Assembly: GCF_013373365.1 (NCBI RefSeq) | Contig: NZ_CP035925.1 | Span: 3,224,001 to 3,288,000, forward strand | DNA: 64,000 nt | DNA from: Lentibacillus sp. CBA3610 | GTDB taxonomy: Bacteria > Bacillota > Bacilli > Bacillales > Amphibacillaceae | Direction of reading: 5' to 3' | Part shown: piece by piece, positions 50,333 to 60,236 of the stretch | Layout of the letters: every line of letters begins with the position of its first letter | How positions within the stretch are numbered: position 1 is the stretch's first letter | Translations under genes and position numbers: made by a program | Notes under the pieces: model-generated | What the model saw: the letters and a program-made list of their open reading frames with translations, nothing else | The model's database searches: none | Told to the model about the DNA's origin: nothing

Positions 50333-50974
50333 ATGGCAGTAACATTAAAGGCAGCAAAACGCGAAGACCTGACGAAATCTGCAACAAAGCAAGTCAGGGT
50401 AAGTGGAAATGTGCCATCAGTTGTTTATGGCAAGGATAAGGAATCCAAGGCTATTTCCGTCAATAGTATAGAGTTAGTCAAGACCGTACGTGATGAAGGC
50501 CGAAATGCCATCATCTCACTTGATATTGAGAATGAGAAGCCTGTGGATGTCATGCTTCATGAATATCAAACGAATCCGTTGCGGGATGAAGTGATTCATG
50601 CAGATTTCTATATTGTCAACATGGCGGAGGAAATGGATGTGTCGGTGTCTCTTAGTCTCGATGGAGAACCAGCCGGTGTTAAGGATGGCGGCATCTTGCA
50701 GCAACCATTATACGAACTGCAGGTACGAGCCAAACCAGCAGATATCCCTGAGGCTATTACGGTTGATGTCTCAGAAATGGGTATTGGCGATACATTAGCC
50801 GTCAGTGATTTGGCTAAAGCAGATCACTACGAAATCATCGAAGAAGAAGATACGACAGTTGCTACCGTTGTTCCACCGGATACAATGGACGACCTTGAAG
50901 CGGAACCTGAAGAAGGTGCTGAACCGGAACTGGTTGATGCAAAAGACGACGATGAGGAAGAGAAAAACGAATAA
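50333..50974 (+). CDS. ctc: General stress ribosomal protein L25/TL5/Ctc
   Basis: Ctc binds 5S rRNA. The 213-residue protein has an N-terminal L25 domain and a C-terminal TL5 domain, ending in a very acidic tail. GGAGGGTG supports ATG 50333; an in-frame TTG three codons earlier overlaps it. In B. subtilis ctc has a sigma-B promoter; I do not see a convincing one here. Confidence 0.94.
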   Translation: MAVTLKAAKREDLTKSATKQVRVSGNVPSVVYGKDKESKAISVNSIELVKTVRDEGRNAIISLDIENEKPVDVMLHEYQTNPLRDEVIHADFYIVNMAEEMDVSVSLSLDGEPAGVKDGGILQQPLYELQVRAKPADIPEAITVDVSEMGIGDTLAVSDLAKADHYEIIEEEDTTVATVVPPDTMDDLEAEPEEGAEPELVDAKDDDEEEKNE

Positions 50975-50992
50975 AGACATGCATGCCATATA

Positions 50993-51025
50993 AACCCTCC
51001 TAGTCGCAATTATTAGGAGGGTTTT
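50993..51025 (+). terminator. Terminator of ctc
   Basis: AACCCTCCTA pairs with TAGGAGGGTT, and T residues follow. Confidence 0.88.
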
Positions 51026-51122
51026 GCTTCATTGCAAGGTTGCTCAGCATGTCATCATTGTTAACGAAACAACAATTTTACAGAAAGAAGTCTTATAATC
51101 GTATGACAAAGGAAGTAACCAA

Positions 51123-51683
51123 ATGAAATGTATCGTAGGCCTGGGCAACCCGGGCAGAAAATATAGCAAAACGCGTCATAATGTTGGTTTTATGGTCATC
51201 GATGCGTTAGCTGATCGCAATCGCTGGAAATTAAAAAAAGATAAATTTAACGGGAAGTCAACCGTGGAAACACGTGATGGCGAAAAGGTGATTCTCCTGA
51301 AGCCACAGACATTCATGAACCTTTCCGGTGAGTCGGTTCGGCCGTTAATGGACTTTTATCAGATTGATCCTGCAGATGTCCTTGTTATCTATGATGATCT
51401 CGATCTGCCGGCGGGAAAAATCCGGTTGCGTCAAAAAGGCGGACACGGTGGGCATAATGGTATCCGTTCAATTATCGACCATGTGGGAACAAAGGAATTC
51501 AACCGCCTTCGTATTGGGATTGGGCGGCCGGATACAGCCATGCCTGTGGTGGATTATGTATTAAGGTCTTTTTCAAAAGAACAGCAGGAGGATGTTCAAT
51601 TAAGCATCGAAAAAAGTGCTGACGCGTGTGAAGCATGGATACAGAAACCGTTTGCTGAGGTCATGAATGAATTTAACAGTTAA
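51123..51683 (+). CDS. pth: Peptidyl-tRNA hydrolase
   Basis: Pth (SpoVC) releases peptides from stalled peptidyl-tRNA. The 186-residue protein has GLGNPGRKYSKTRHNVGF with the catalytic His, FMNLSGESV and YDDLDLPAGKIRLR. AGGAAGTAA precedes the ATG. Confidence 0.96.
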   Translation: MKCIVGLGNPGRKYSKTRHNVGFMVIDALADRNRWKLKKDKFNGKSTVETRDGEKVILLKPQTFMNLSGESVRPLMDFYQIDPADVLVIYDDLDLPAGKIRLRQKGGHGGHNGIRSIIDHVGTKEFNRLRIGIGRPDTAMPVVDYVLRSFSKEQQEDVQLSIEKSADACEAWIQKPFAEVMNEFNS

Positions 51684-51740
51684 AGCTGGAGGATGAGTCG
51701 TCCCAAAGTTCCTGTAAGTCTCTTTTGAACGACTTCTATA

Positions 51741-51770
51741 AGTATAAAAATACGCTTTTCGGATAAACTT
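51741..51770 (+). promoter_or_regulatory. Candidate sigma-F promoter of fin
   Basis: AGTATA and GGATAAACTT are separated by 14 bp, close to the sigma-F consensus, with one -10 mismatch and spacing one short. fin is sigma-F controlled in B. subtilis. Confidence 0.5.
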
Positions 51771-51804
51771 TAGGATACCTTATGGTTATTCGAGGAGGTA
51801 TTTT

Positions 51805-52035
51805 ATGCCGATTGTCTATAAATGCAGACATTGTGGCCAGGAAATTGGTAAGCTGAATCAGCAAATGGTTGATACGTCAATGCTTGGGTTGGATCAGTTA
51901 TCATCTGAGGAAAAACGTGATATGATTAGCTATGAATCGAATGGTGATGTAACCATCAAGTCCATCTGTGAAAGCTGTGAGGAGTCACTAGGGAGTCATC
52001 CGCAGTATCATGAACTGGACTATTTTATACAATAA
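51805..52035 (+). CDS. fin: Anti-sigma-F factor Fin (YabK)
   Basis: Fin inhibits sigma-F RNA polymerase to allow the switch to sigma-G. The 76-residue protein has two CxxC zinc pairs, CRHCG and CESCEE. AGGAGG precedes the ATG. mfd follows on the same strand. Confidence 0.92.
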   Translation: MPIVYKCRHCGQEIGKLNQQMVDTSMLGLDQLSSEEKRDMISYESNGDVTIKSICESCEESLGSHPQYHELDYFIQ

Positions 52036-52078
52036 TATGATATATTAAGTGAAAAGCTTTGGTGAGCCCTGATAGGGA

Positions 52079-52115
52079 TTGTTCAAAAGGTATGGTATAT
52101 CCGCCTTTTGAACAA
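52079..52115 (+). other. Perfect 12-bp hairpin between fin and mfd
   Basis: TTGTTCAAAAGG pairs with CCTTTTGAACAA around a 13-nt loop. No T run follows, so it is not a standard terminator. It lies 52 bp before mfd. Confidence 0.65.
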
Positions 52116-52166
52116 CCACTAATAGTAGGCATCAAGGCATTTTTGCACGTAAACAGGTGGGGAAAA

Positions 52167-55100
52167 ATGAACGGAATTCATGATTTTTTACGATCAAACG
52201 AAGATGTAGCATCAGTTATTGATGGCTTATCAGGTGGTATGAATGAGCAGCTCATAGCAGGGCTCTCGGGATCTGCCAGAAGTCTTTTTGTGTCCATTTT
52301 GAATGAATCCCTAAAGCGGCCTATTTTGCTTGTAACGCACCAGCTTGCACAAGCACAGCAATTGCATGATGACTTGGCAGCATTTGTTGGTGAAGAGCAT
52401 ATTCATTTGTATCCTGTTAATGAATTGATTGCATCGGAAATTGCGATTGCCAGCCCGGAACTTAAAGCTTCTCGGATTGAGGCACTATCAGCGTGGTCAC
52501 AAAAGGAATCAGGTATATTAATTGCTCCCGTGGCAGCGCTGAAACGCATCTTACCGCCAACCGATTATTGGGAAAAATACCAGCTGAGTTTTAAAACCGG
52601 TGAGGAAATTGATTTGGAGACGTATCTGTCACGTCTGGTCGATATGGGCTATGAACATGCATCAATGGTTACAACGCCGGGTGAATTCAGTCGTCGCGGC
52701 GGTATCATTGATATTTATCCGGTGACCCAGACACACCCGGTCCGTATCGAGTTATTCGATGATGAAATAGATTCCATTCGTTTTTTTGATGCAGAAAGCC
52801 AGCGTTCATTGGATAAACAATCGGCGGTTATGATTGGTCCTGCTACTGAAATGCTGCTGACTGAGGAAGATAGACTGACAGCTGCACAGCGTTTGGAAAC
52901 AGCATTAGCTGAATCGCTGAAAAAGCTGAATAATCCGGAAGCAAAAGAAGCATTGGCTGAGACCATTGAATCTGATATCGAACGTTTAAAGAACCTGGAA
53001 CACTTTCAGGAATTGTATAAATACATTGGTTTTCTCTATGACAAGCCCGCTAGTTTGCTAGACTATTTGCCTTCTGACGGGTTAATCATGCTGGATGAAA
53101 TGAGCAGAATCCAGGAAACGGCAACCAATCTTGATACAGAAGAGGCTGAATGGTATAGTACCTTGCTTGAGGCGAACAAAATGGTACGAAACAGTCAATT
53201 TTCTTTTGATTGGAATACGGTATGGGAAAGCATCTCTCACCAACGTGTTTACATGTCTGTTTTTTTACGGCACATACCGAACACCCAGCCGCAAAATATC
53301 GTTAATTTATCCACGCGTGCCATGCAGGAATTTCATGGGCAAATGAATTTGTTTAAAAATGAACTCAAACGCTGGGAAAAAGGTGACTTTTCGGTGGTTG
53401 TACTGGCACCGGATGAAAAGCGGGCTGAAAAGATTCATTCAATATTCGCGGATTATTCGATTGAAGCGGATGTGGTGAGTCACTTGGAGCTGCCGGTGCG
53501 AAGACCAACGATAACAGTCGGCGAGATCAGCAACGGTATCGAATTTCCAATGCATAAGCTTGTACTGATTACAGAGCATGAATTGTTTAAAAAGAAAACA
53601 AAACGTCCGCGTAAGAAACAGAAGATATCCAATGCTGAACGCATTAAAAATTATCAGGAGCTGAAGGTGGGCGATTACGTTGTTCATGCTCATCATGGAA
53701 TTGGTAAATATTTAGGCATTGAAACACTTGATATGAACGATTTGCATAAAGACTTTATGCTGATCAGATATTCCGGTGATGATAAATTATATGTGCCGAT
53801 TGACCAAATCGATCTTGTCCAGAAATTTGTTGCTTCTGAGGGCAAAGAGCCAAAGCTGCACAAATTGGGCGGCAGTGAATGGACCAAAGTCAAACGGAAA
53901 GTTCAGTCCAATGTAGAGGATATTGCGGATGATCTGATAAAACTGTATGCCGAGCGTGAAGCCCGACAAGGCTATGCATTCAGTGAGGAATCGGACATAC
54001 AGCGTGAGTTTGAGGCAGCTTTTCCATATGAAGAAACCGAAGATCAATTGCGGTGTATTGCGGAAATTAAAGCAGATATGGAAAGAGAACGCCCGATGGA
54101 TCGTCTGCTTTGCGGTGATGTCGGTTATGGGAAGACGGAAGTAGCTATCCGCGCTGCATTTAAAGCAGTGGCGGACGGAAAACAAGTCGCCTTTTTGGTT
54201 CCGACGACTATTCTGGCGCAACAACACTTTGAAACGATCCGGGAGAGATTCCAGGATCAAGCTGTCACGATTGGTATGTTAAGCCGCTTCCGCACAAGAA
54301 ATCAGCAAAAAGAGACGATCGAAGGCATTCGAAAAGGGAAGGTTGACATCGTGATTGGCACACATCGTTTATTATCGAAAGATGTGACCTATCGTGATTT
54401 AGGCCTTCTGGTCGTGGATGAAGAACAGCGGTTTGGTGTCAAACATAAAGAGAAAATCAAACAACTGAGATCGAATGTTGATGTCCTGACATTGACCGCA
54501 ACACCAATTCCAAGAACATTGCATATGTCAATGCTTGGTGTTCGTGATCTGTCAGTTATTGAAACGCCGCCGGAAAACCGTTTCCCAATCCAGACATATG
54601 TGATGGAATATAATCCTGTCTTTATACGAGAGGCAGTCGAGCGTGAAATGTCACGCGGGGGGCAGGTGTTTTTCCTTCATAATCGGGTGGATAATATTGA
54701 TAAGGCCGCCAGGGATCTTGGCATGCTCGTTGAAGACGCGCGTATAGCTGTCGCCCATGGACAGATGAATGAAAATGAACTGGAAAATATCATTTTTGCC
54801 TTTTTGGAAGGTGAATATGATGTGCTGGTCAGCACGACAATCATTGAAACAGGCGTCGATATTCCAAATGTCAACACATTAATCGTTAATCAGGCTGATC
54901 GGATGGGGCTCAGTCAGCTTTATCAGTTAAGGGGAAGAGTCGGCCGTTCCAATCGGGTGGCCTATGCCTATTTTACGTACCATAAAGATAAAGTGCTAAG
55001 TGAAGTTGCTGAAAAACGATTGGAGGCGATTAAGGAATTCACTGAACTCGGCTCCGGTTTTAAAATCGCCATGCGTGACTTGTCCATCCGGGGCGCCGGG

Positions 55101-55691
55101 AATCTGCTAGGGGCTCAGCAGCATGGATTTATTGATTCCGTTGGGTTTGATATGTACTCCCAGATGCTCAAAGATGCCATCGAAGCACGTCAATCGGGTA
55201 AACAACTTGATGAAATCGAAACGTTTGAACCGGAATTATCACTGACACTTGATGCTTACATTCCGGAATCATACATTGATGATGAAAAACAGAAGATTGA
55301 TATTTATAAACAGTTCCAGTCCATTTCATCATCTGACGATACCGGGGAGCTTCAAGATGAGTTGATTGACCGTTTCGGGGATTATCCGGAAGAAGTGGCG
55401 AACCTATTTACTGTATCATCGCTCAAACGACAGGCAAAAGAACAGCGGGTTGAATCCATTATTGAAAAGCCTGGCAAAATAGAAATACTTGTCAGCACCA
55501 ACCGCAGCCAGGAAGTTGATGGATCAAAATTATTTGAACTGGCCAATCAATTTGGGCGGGAAATACAACTTGGTACAGAAGGCAATAAGTTGAAGGTGCT
55601 GTATAAATGGACCCGTGATACCAAGCACCAGCGCTATGACAAAGTCGAAAACTTTATCAGCCATCTCTCGAAAGTCAACCGGGATGCGTAA
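52167..55691 (+). CDS. mfd: Transcription-repair coupling factor
   Basis: Mfd removes RNA polymerase stalled at lesions and recruits UvrA. I start it at ATG 52167, preceded by GGTGGGG; upstream in-frame codons run through the hairpin and are not plausible. The 1174-residue protein has a UvrB-like N-terminal part, the polymerase-interaction domain (VGDYVVHAHHGIGKYLG), a translocase core with GDVGYGKTE and DEEQRFG, and a C-terminal autoinhibitory domain. Confidence 0.97.
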   Translation: MNGIHDFLRSNEDVASVIDGLSGGMNEQLIAGLSGSARSLFVSILNESLKRPILLVTHQLAQAQQLHDDLAAFVGEEHIHLYPVNELIASEIAIASPELKASRIEALSAWSQKESGILIAPVAALKRILPPTDYWEKYQLSFKTGEEIDLETYLSRLVDMGYEHASMVTTPGEFSRRGGIIDIYPVTQTHPVRIELFDDEIDSIRFFDAESQRSLDKQSAVMIGPATEMLLTEEDRLTAAQRLETALAESLKKLNNPEAKEALAETIESDIERLKNLEHFQELYKYIGFLYDKPASLLDYLPSDGLIMLDEMSRIQETATNLDTEEAEWYSTLLEANKMVRNSQFSFDWNTVWESISHQRVYMSVFLRHIPNTQPQNIVNLSTRAMQEFHGQMNLFKNELKRWEKGDFSVVVLAPDEKRAEKIHSIFADYSIEADVVSHLELPVRRPTITVGEISNGIEFPMHKLVLITEHELFKKKTKRPRKKQKISNAERIKNYQELKVGDYVVHAHHGIGKYLGIETLDMNDLHKDFMLIRYSGDDKLYVPIDQIDLVQKFVASEGKEPKLHKLGGSEWTKVKRKVQSNVEDIADDLIKLYAEREARQGYAFSEESDIQREFEAAFPYEETEDQLRCIAEIKADMERERPMDRLLCGDVGYGKTEVAIRAAFKAVADGKQVAFLVPTTILAQQHFETIRERFQDQAVTIGMLSRFRTRNQQKETIEGIRKGKVDIVIGTHRLLSKDVTYRDLGLLVVDEEQRFGVKHKEKIKQLRSNVDVLTLTATPIPRTLHMSMLGVRDLSVIETPPENRFPIQTYVMEYNPVFIREAVEREMSRGGQVFFLHNRVDNIDKAARDLGMLVEDARIAVAHGQMNENELENIIFAFLEGEYDVLVSTTIIETGVDIPNVNTLIVNQADRMGLSQLYQLRGRVGRSNRVAYAYFTYHKDKVLSEVAEKRLEAIKEFTELGSGFKIAMRDLSIRGAGNLLGAQQHGFIDSVGFDMYSQMLKDAIEARQSGKQLDEIETFEPELSLTLDAYIPESYIDDEKQKIDIYKQFQSISSSDDTGELQDELIDRFGDYPEEVANLFTVSSLKRQAKEQRVESIIEKPGKIEILVSTNRSQEVDGSKLFELANQFGREIQLGTEGNKLKVLYKWTRDTKHQRYDKVENFISHLSKVNRDA

Positions 55692-55771
55692 GTCCTGATC
55701 CAAAAGCAAATGTACACAACAGCATCTGACTGTTCCGGAAAACGGTGATTCAGCCAAGTTTTGCTAATTGA

Positions 55772-55801
55772 TGTATAGTTCTTTCAAGATGATTCATACT
55801 A
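55772..55801 (+). promoter_or_regulatory. Sigma-G promoter of spoVT
   Basis: TGTATA and CATACTA are separated by 17 bp, matching the sigma-G consensus fully. spoVT is sigma-G-dependent in B. subtilis. Confidence 0.8.
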
Positions 55802-55892
55802 AACTCACAACTGGTGTTTTTTTCTCATGGAGGAAACCACTGAAAATACATACACCAGATACAAACATCGTAGAAAGTGAGGCTCCATACAG

Positions 55893-56429
55893 ATGAAAGC
55901 AACAGGAATTGTACGTCGCATTGATGATTTAGGTCGAGTTGTAATTCCAAAAGAAATCAGACGAACGTTGCGTATACGTGAAGGCGACCCATTAGAAATA
56001 TTTGTGGACCGGGAAGGCGAAGTTATCTTAAAAAAATACTCTCCAATAAATGAGTTGAGTTCTTTTGCTAAAGAGTATGCAGAAGCACTCTTTGATTCGC
56101 TCAACTGCCCGGTTCTTATTTGTGACCGGGACGAGATTATTGCTGTGGCTGGCGAGTCCAAAAAGGATTATTTGAATAAGAGTATCGGTTCACAGCCAGA
56201 AAAGACGATGGAAGAACGTATGATGACGTACGAAACGGAAAAGTCTTCAGCAGAGCTTATCCATGGACAGGATGAACAGCTCGATTCGTATTGCATTAGC
56301 CCGATTATTGCTAATGGTGATCCAATCGGTTGTGTTATGCTGTTTTCCAAAGATGGCGATAAATTAAGTGAAGTTGAGCAAAAGGCAGCCCAGACAGCTT
56401 CAAGTTTTATGGCCAGGCAAATGGAGTAA
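55893..56429 (+). CDS. spoVT: Stage V sporulation regulator SpoVT
   Basis: SpoVT modulates sigma-G genes in the forespore. The 178-residue protein has an AbrB-type swapped-hairpin N-terminal domain (residues about 1-50, GIVRRIDDLGRVVIPKEIRR) and a GAF domain from about residue 60. GAAAGTGAGG lies upstream. It is a distant paralogue of AbrB in this window. Confidence 0.96.
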   Translation: MKATGIVRRIDDLGRVVIPKEIRRTLRIREGDPLEIFVDREGEVILKKYSPINELSSFAKEYAEALFDSLNCPVLICDRDEIIAVAGESKKDYLNKSIGSQPEKTMEERMMTYETEKSSAELIHGQDEQLDSYCISPIIANGDPIGCVMLFSKDGDKLSEVEQKAAQTASSFMARQME

Positions 56430-56474
56430 CCAGCCTGTCAAACCCTCGCTATAGTACAACCTTAGCCTTAGCGG

Positions 56475-56506
56475 AAAAAGTGTCATTAGTTGATGGCACT
56501 TTTTTC
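56475..56506 (+). terminator. Terminator of spoVT
   Basis: AAAAAGTGTCA pairs with TGGCACTTTTT, and T residues follow. Confidence 0.85.
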
Positions 56507-56584
56507 TGTTTATTCGTAGTTATAGGGTGCTTGTGATTGTTATGCTATAATGAGTAACAATCAGTTCAGCATGGAAAGGCGTTT

Positions 56585-58168
56585 ATGATGAAGGGGAATG
56601 AGCACAACAAATTAATGAAAGGTGCTTTATTGCTGACATTGGCAGGGTTCATCAGCAAACTCTTAAGTGCCGGTTATCGGATTCCACTGCAAAATCTTAC
56701 AGGTGATTTGGGATTTTATGTGTATCAGCAGGTCTATCCGTTTTTAGCAATCGCCATGATTCTGGCGCTATATGGTTTCCCTTCCGCTATCTCAAAGATG
56801 ACAGTCGATATGAAAACACAAGGAAGGGGTCTTTCGCTGCGGAACTTTTACATACCTGTGTTTCTGTTGCTGTTTTTCATGTCCGGCAGTGTTTTTCTGT
56901 TTCTGGTATTCAATGCAGAGGAAATAGCGGTGTGGGCAGGAGATCCTAACCTGAAGCAAACATATCAATTGGCCGCATTTATCTTTTTAGTGATTCCCTT
57001 TCCCGTCCTTATGCGCGGGGTATTTCAGGGAATGCAGCAAATGCAGCCGACAGCCTATTCACAAATCGGTGAGCAATTGACGCGTGTTATACTGATCATT
57101 GCTGCTGCGGTATGGTTTTATTTGTGGCAGGAAAATATCTATGCCATAGGACGAGCTGCGGTGGTAGCTTCGGTCACAGGCGCATTGATTGGAGTGATTA
57201 TTCTCCTTGTCTACTTTATCCGGTATAAACCGGTTGAAAAACAGCATTTCACAATTCCCTGGCACTATTACGTGAAATCATTGTTCATTTTGGGAATAGC
57301 TGCTGCTTTAAACCACATGGTGTTGGTTATTATTCAATTTGCCGACACGCTTACACTCATTCCGTCTTTACAGGAATACGGGCTCACCAAGGATGAGGCA
57401 ATGAAGACGAAAGGGGTTTTTGACCGTGGCCAGCCGTTGATTCAGCTTGGAACTGTTTTAGGGTCATCGTTTGCATTAGCTTTAATGCCAGTCATATCGG
57501 ATGAAAAGTTGAAGCAAAATGCCCAAACACTTCATGGCTCCATCCGCAGCGCCATGCTGATCAGCTTTTATTTAGCAGTCGGTGCGGCAGTCGGATTAAT
57601 CACGATTTTTCCGGAAACGAATCGGTTGCTCTTTCAGAATGATGATGGCACAGGGACCCTGAGAATCCTGGCGATTGCCGTGTTCCTCAGTTCCATCGGT
57701 ATAACGGCTGCTTCGATTCTACAGGGGCTGGGTTATATGAAACGTACAGCCGGGTTTATCGCCGCTGCGTTTTTCCTGAAGTGGATTGGCAATCAAACGC
57801 TGGTGCCTCTGTTGGGGATTGACGGAAGTGCTTTGGCAACAGTTCTCAGTTTAGCCGTTTTTGCCGGGTTGATGTTGATTGGGTTAAAACGAAAGCTGCC
57901 TGGCCTTCACCTTAATAAACATGTGAACTGGGCTGCACTTCTTACAGCCACAACGGGAATGGTTCTATTTTTATTGGGCATGGATTACCTGATTGGGCCG
58001 ATTGCATCGAGGTTCGGTTTATTACTTTATGTCATGTTCATTTCAATCGTTGGAGCAATGATTTATTTGGCTCTTTTGCTCAGACTAAAGGCCTTTACAG
58101 ACAGGCAACTTTCCATGCTGCCATTTGCACGGGTATGGATTCGAATTCATAAAGAGAGGGATCGTTAA
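56585..58168 (+). CDS. yabM: MOP-superfamily polysaccharide/lipid flippase YabM (SpoVB-like)
   Basis: This 527-residue membrane protein has about 14 predicted spans and belongs to the PST/SpoVB branch. In that branch relatives move lipid-linked cell-wall or envelope precursors. It starts KGALLLTLAGFISKLLSAGYRIPL, a family signature. GGAAAGG precedes ATG 56585; the next codon is also ATG. The stop overlaps the start of yabN by one base. Confidence 0.9.
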   Translation: MMKGNEHNKLMKGALLLTLAGFISKLLSAGYRIPLQNLTGDLGFYVYQQVYPFLAIAMILALYGFPSAISKMTVDMKTQGRGLSLRNFYIPVFLLLFFMSGSVFLFLVFNAEEIAVWAGDPNLKQTYQLAAFIFLVIPFPVLMRGVFQGMQQMQPTAYSQIGEQLTRVILIIAAAVWFYLWQENIYAIGRAAVVASVTGALIGVIILLVYFIRYKPVEKQHFTIPWHYYVKSLFILGIAAALNHMVLVIIQFADTLTLIPSLQEYGLTKDEAMKTKGVFDRGQPLIQLGTVLGSSFALALMPVISDEKLKQNAQTLHGSIRSAMLISFYLAVGAAVGLITIFPETNRLLFQNDDGTGTLRILAIAVFLSSIGITAASILQGLGYMKRTAGFIAAAFFLKWIGNQTLVPLLGIDGSALATVLSLAVFAGLMLIGLKRKLPGLHLNKHVNWAALLTATTGMVLFLLGMDYLIGPIASRFGLLLYVMFISIVGAMIYLALLLRLKAFTDRQLSMLPFARVWIRIHKERDR

Positions 58169-59619
58169 TGTGTCACACCATTGAAATTATAGGGCTTGGT
58201 GCCGGTGACCTGGATCAATTATCATTGGGTATTTATAGAAAACTTGCAGCGAATGAAAGTAAACGATACGTGCGTACGATTGACCATCCGGCAGTCAAAC
58301 AGTTAATGCAGGAAGGAATGACTTTCACTTCCTTTGATCAAGCCTACGAGACAACGGAACGGTTTGAGGATGTGTATCAGCATATTACTGATACATTGCT
58401 TGAAAAAGCACAGCGTCACAATATCGTGTATGCTGTTCCAGGCCACCCGATGCTTGCAGAAAAAACCGTACAGTTGTTATTGAATCAGGATAATATACCG
58501 GTCAATGTCGTTGGCGGGCAAAGTTATCTTGATGCCCTGTTCACATCACTCAAAATAGATCCAATTGAGGGCTTTCAATTCATTGATGGAACGTCATTTA
58601 ATCGGAGTCAGCTTAACTATCAGCACCATATTATTTTCAGCCAGGTATATGACCGGTTTATCGCATCGGATGTTAAACTGACGCTGCTTGAAGATCTGCC
58701 GCCGGATTATACAGTGAAAATTGTGGAGGCAGCAGGAAGCGATCAGGAAACAATTACTGAAGTTTCTTTGGAAGAACTGGATCGCGCATTTCCTGATGTA
58801 AATAATTTAATCTCCATTTATATCCCGCCTGTACCGGACGAAATGCTCCATCATACATTTACTCAGCTGCGTGAGGCGATGGCAGCATTAAGAGGCCCGG
58901 ATGGCTGTCCGTGGGATCGTGCCCAGACTCATGAAACATTAAGGGAATATGCCATTGAAGAAGTCTATGAATTGATTGAAGCAATTGATGAACAGAATGA
59001 TGATGGTATTGTTGAAGAGCTGGGAGATATGCTGCTGCAGGTGATGCTGCATAGTCAGATTGGTGAAGATGACGGTTATTTTTCAATAGATGATGTCATT
59101 CGTTCGATTACCGATAAAATGATCCATCGTCATCCGCATGTTTTTGGAGATCGATCAGCTGAAACAGTGGATGCTGTTCACAGGACGTGGGATGCTCTGA
59201 AGCAGGCGGAAAAAGGTCATCAGCGCGACGCGGTATTGGATGGCGTTCCGACCGGGCTGCCAGGCTTGGCCAAGGCTTTTAAATTGCAGAAAAAAGCAGC
59301 GAAAGTCGGATTTGGCTGGGAGGACATACAGGATATATGGGAAAAGCTTGAAGAGGAATTGGATGAAGTACAGGAAGCTGTCAATTCCGGGAAACAGTCT
59401 GAGCTTGAACAAGAACTTGGTGATGTATTGTTTGTATTAGCCAACATCTCACGGTATTATAAAATCAATCCGGAAATTGCTCTGAATCAGACAAATCAAA
59501 AGTTTGTTTCGAGGTTTTCCCATATTGAAACGGAATTACAGGCAAAGGGGAAAGATATCAAACAAGTCACCCTTGAAGAAATGGATTATTATTGGAATCA
59601 AGCTAAAGGAAAAGAGTGA
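58168..59619 (+). CDS. yabN: Tetrapyrrole methylase-MazG fusion, nucleoside triphosphate pyrophosphohydrolase
   Basis: The N-terminal domain (about residues 1-220) has a SAM-methylase fold ([25 protein letters not shown]). The C-terminal MazG domain (about 250-483) has [10 protein letters not shown] and [13 protein letters not shown], the metal-binding EExxE/ExxD pattern. It cleaves NTPs to NMP and PPi. The fusion of the two domains is normal in Bacillales. ATG overlaps the yabM stop. Confidence 0.94.
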   Translation: MCHTIEIIGLGAGDLDQLSLGIYRKLAANESKRYVRTIDHPAVKQLMQEGMTFTSFDQAYETTERFEDVYQHITDTLLEKAQRHNIVYAVPGHPMLAEKTVQLLLNQDNIPVNVVGGQSYLDALFTSLKIDPIEGFQFIDGTSFNRSQLNYQHHIIFSQVYDRFIASDVKLTLLEDLPPDYTVKIVEAAGSDQETITEVSLEELDRAFPDVNNLISIYIPPVPDEMLHHTFTQLREAMAALRGPDGCPWDRAQTHETLREYAIEEVYELIEAIDEQNDDGIVEELGDMLLQVMLHSQIGEDDGYFSIDDVIRSITDKMIHRHPHVFGDRSAETVDAVHRTWDALKQAEKGHQRDAVLDGVPTGLPGLAKAFKLQKKAAKVGFGWEDIQDIWEKLEEELDEVQEAVNSGKQSELEQELGDVLFVLANISRYYKINPEIALNQTNQKFVSRFSHIETELQAKGKDIKQVTLEEMDYYWNQAKGKE

Positions 59620-59624
59620 TTGAA

Positions 59625-59881
59625 TTGCGACTGGATAAATTCCTGAAGGTTTCAAGGCTCATCAAACGCAGGACGCTGGCTAAGGAAGTAGCCGGTCAGG
59701 GGCGTATTACCATCAATGGGAACCCGGCGAAAGCCTCGAGTATCCTGTCTGTTGGTGATGAACTCGTGATCAGTTCGGTCAAAAAGTTGTGACGCTTGAA
59801 GTGACATCGTTAAAAGAAGCGACAAAAAAAGATGAAGCCGAAAGCCTATATAAAGTGATCAATGAAGAGAAAGTGAATTAG
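59625..59881 (+). pseudogene. rqcP: RqcP/YabO, S4-domain ribosome quality-control protein, one frameshift
   Basis: RqcP helps RqcH add alanine tails to stalled nascent chains. From TTG 59625 the sequence [20 protein letters not shown]...[13 protein letters not shown] is a standard S4 domain. The frame breaks near 59771, where GTGATCAG stands for expected GTGATCCAG. The next frame reads [18 protein letters not shown] to the stop. With one C restored the product is 85 residues, like B. subtilis YabO. As this gene is widely conserved, a sequencing error is the simpler reading. Confidence 0.88.
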
Positions 59882-59903
59882 GTTCTACACTTGTCCCTTC
59901 TAT

Positions 59904-59911
59904 CATACAGT
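59904..59911 (+). promoter_or_regulatory. Candidate sigma-E -10 element of yabP
   Basis: CATACAGT matches the sigma-E -10 CATACANT. A good -35 is not visible 14 bp upstream. yabPQ is sigma-E-dependent in B. subtilis. Confidence 0.45.
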
Positions 59912-59936
59912 AATAGTGACAAGGAGGGCGAAGTGT

Positions 59937-60236
59937 ATGAATTATTATGAACAGCAACCGGTTAAACGTACGGACCAGGAGCATACTGTAAAAGTCAATA
60001 ACCGAAAAAATCTGGAGATAACAGGCGTTAAGGAAGTCGATAGTTTTGATAATGAAGAATTTCTGCTGGAAACGGTGATGGGTTATTTAATCATCCGCGG
60101 GCAGAACCTGCAATTAAAAAACCTGGATGTAGGTGACGGCCTGGTCACAATCAAAGGTAAAGTGTACGAGCTTTCCTATGTTGATGAACATCATCAGGAG
60201 AAAGCTAAAGGATTCTTTAGCAAGCTATTCAAATGA
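59937..60236 (+). CDS. yabP: Sporulation protein YabP
   Basis: YabP is needed for cortex formation in B. subtilis. The 99-residue protein has the family core NRKNLEITGVKEVDSFDNEEFLLET and GYLIIRGQNLQLKNL. ATG 59937 follows AAGGAGG. It overlaps yabQ by 4 bp. Confidence 0.93.
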   Translation: MNYYEQQPVKRTDQEHTVKVNNRKNLEITGVKEVDSFDNEEFLLETVMGYLIIRGQNLQLKNLDVGDGLVTIKGKVYELSYVDEHHQEKAKGFFSKLFK

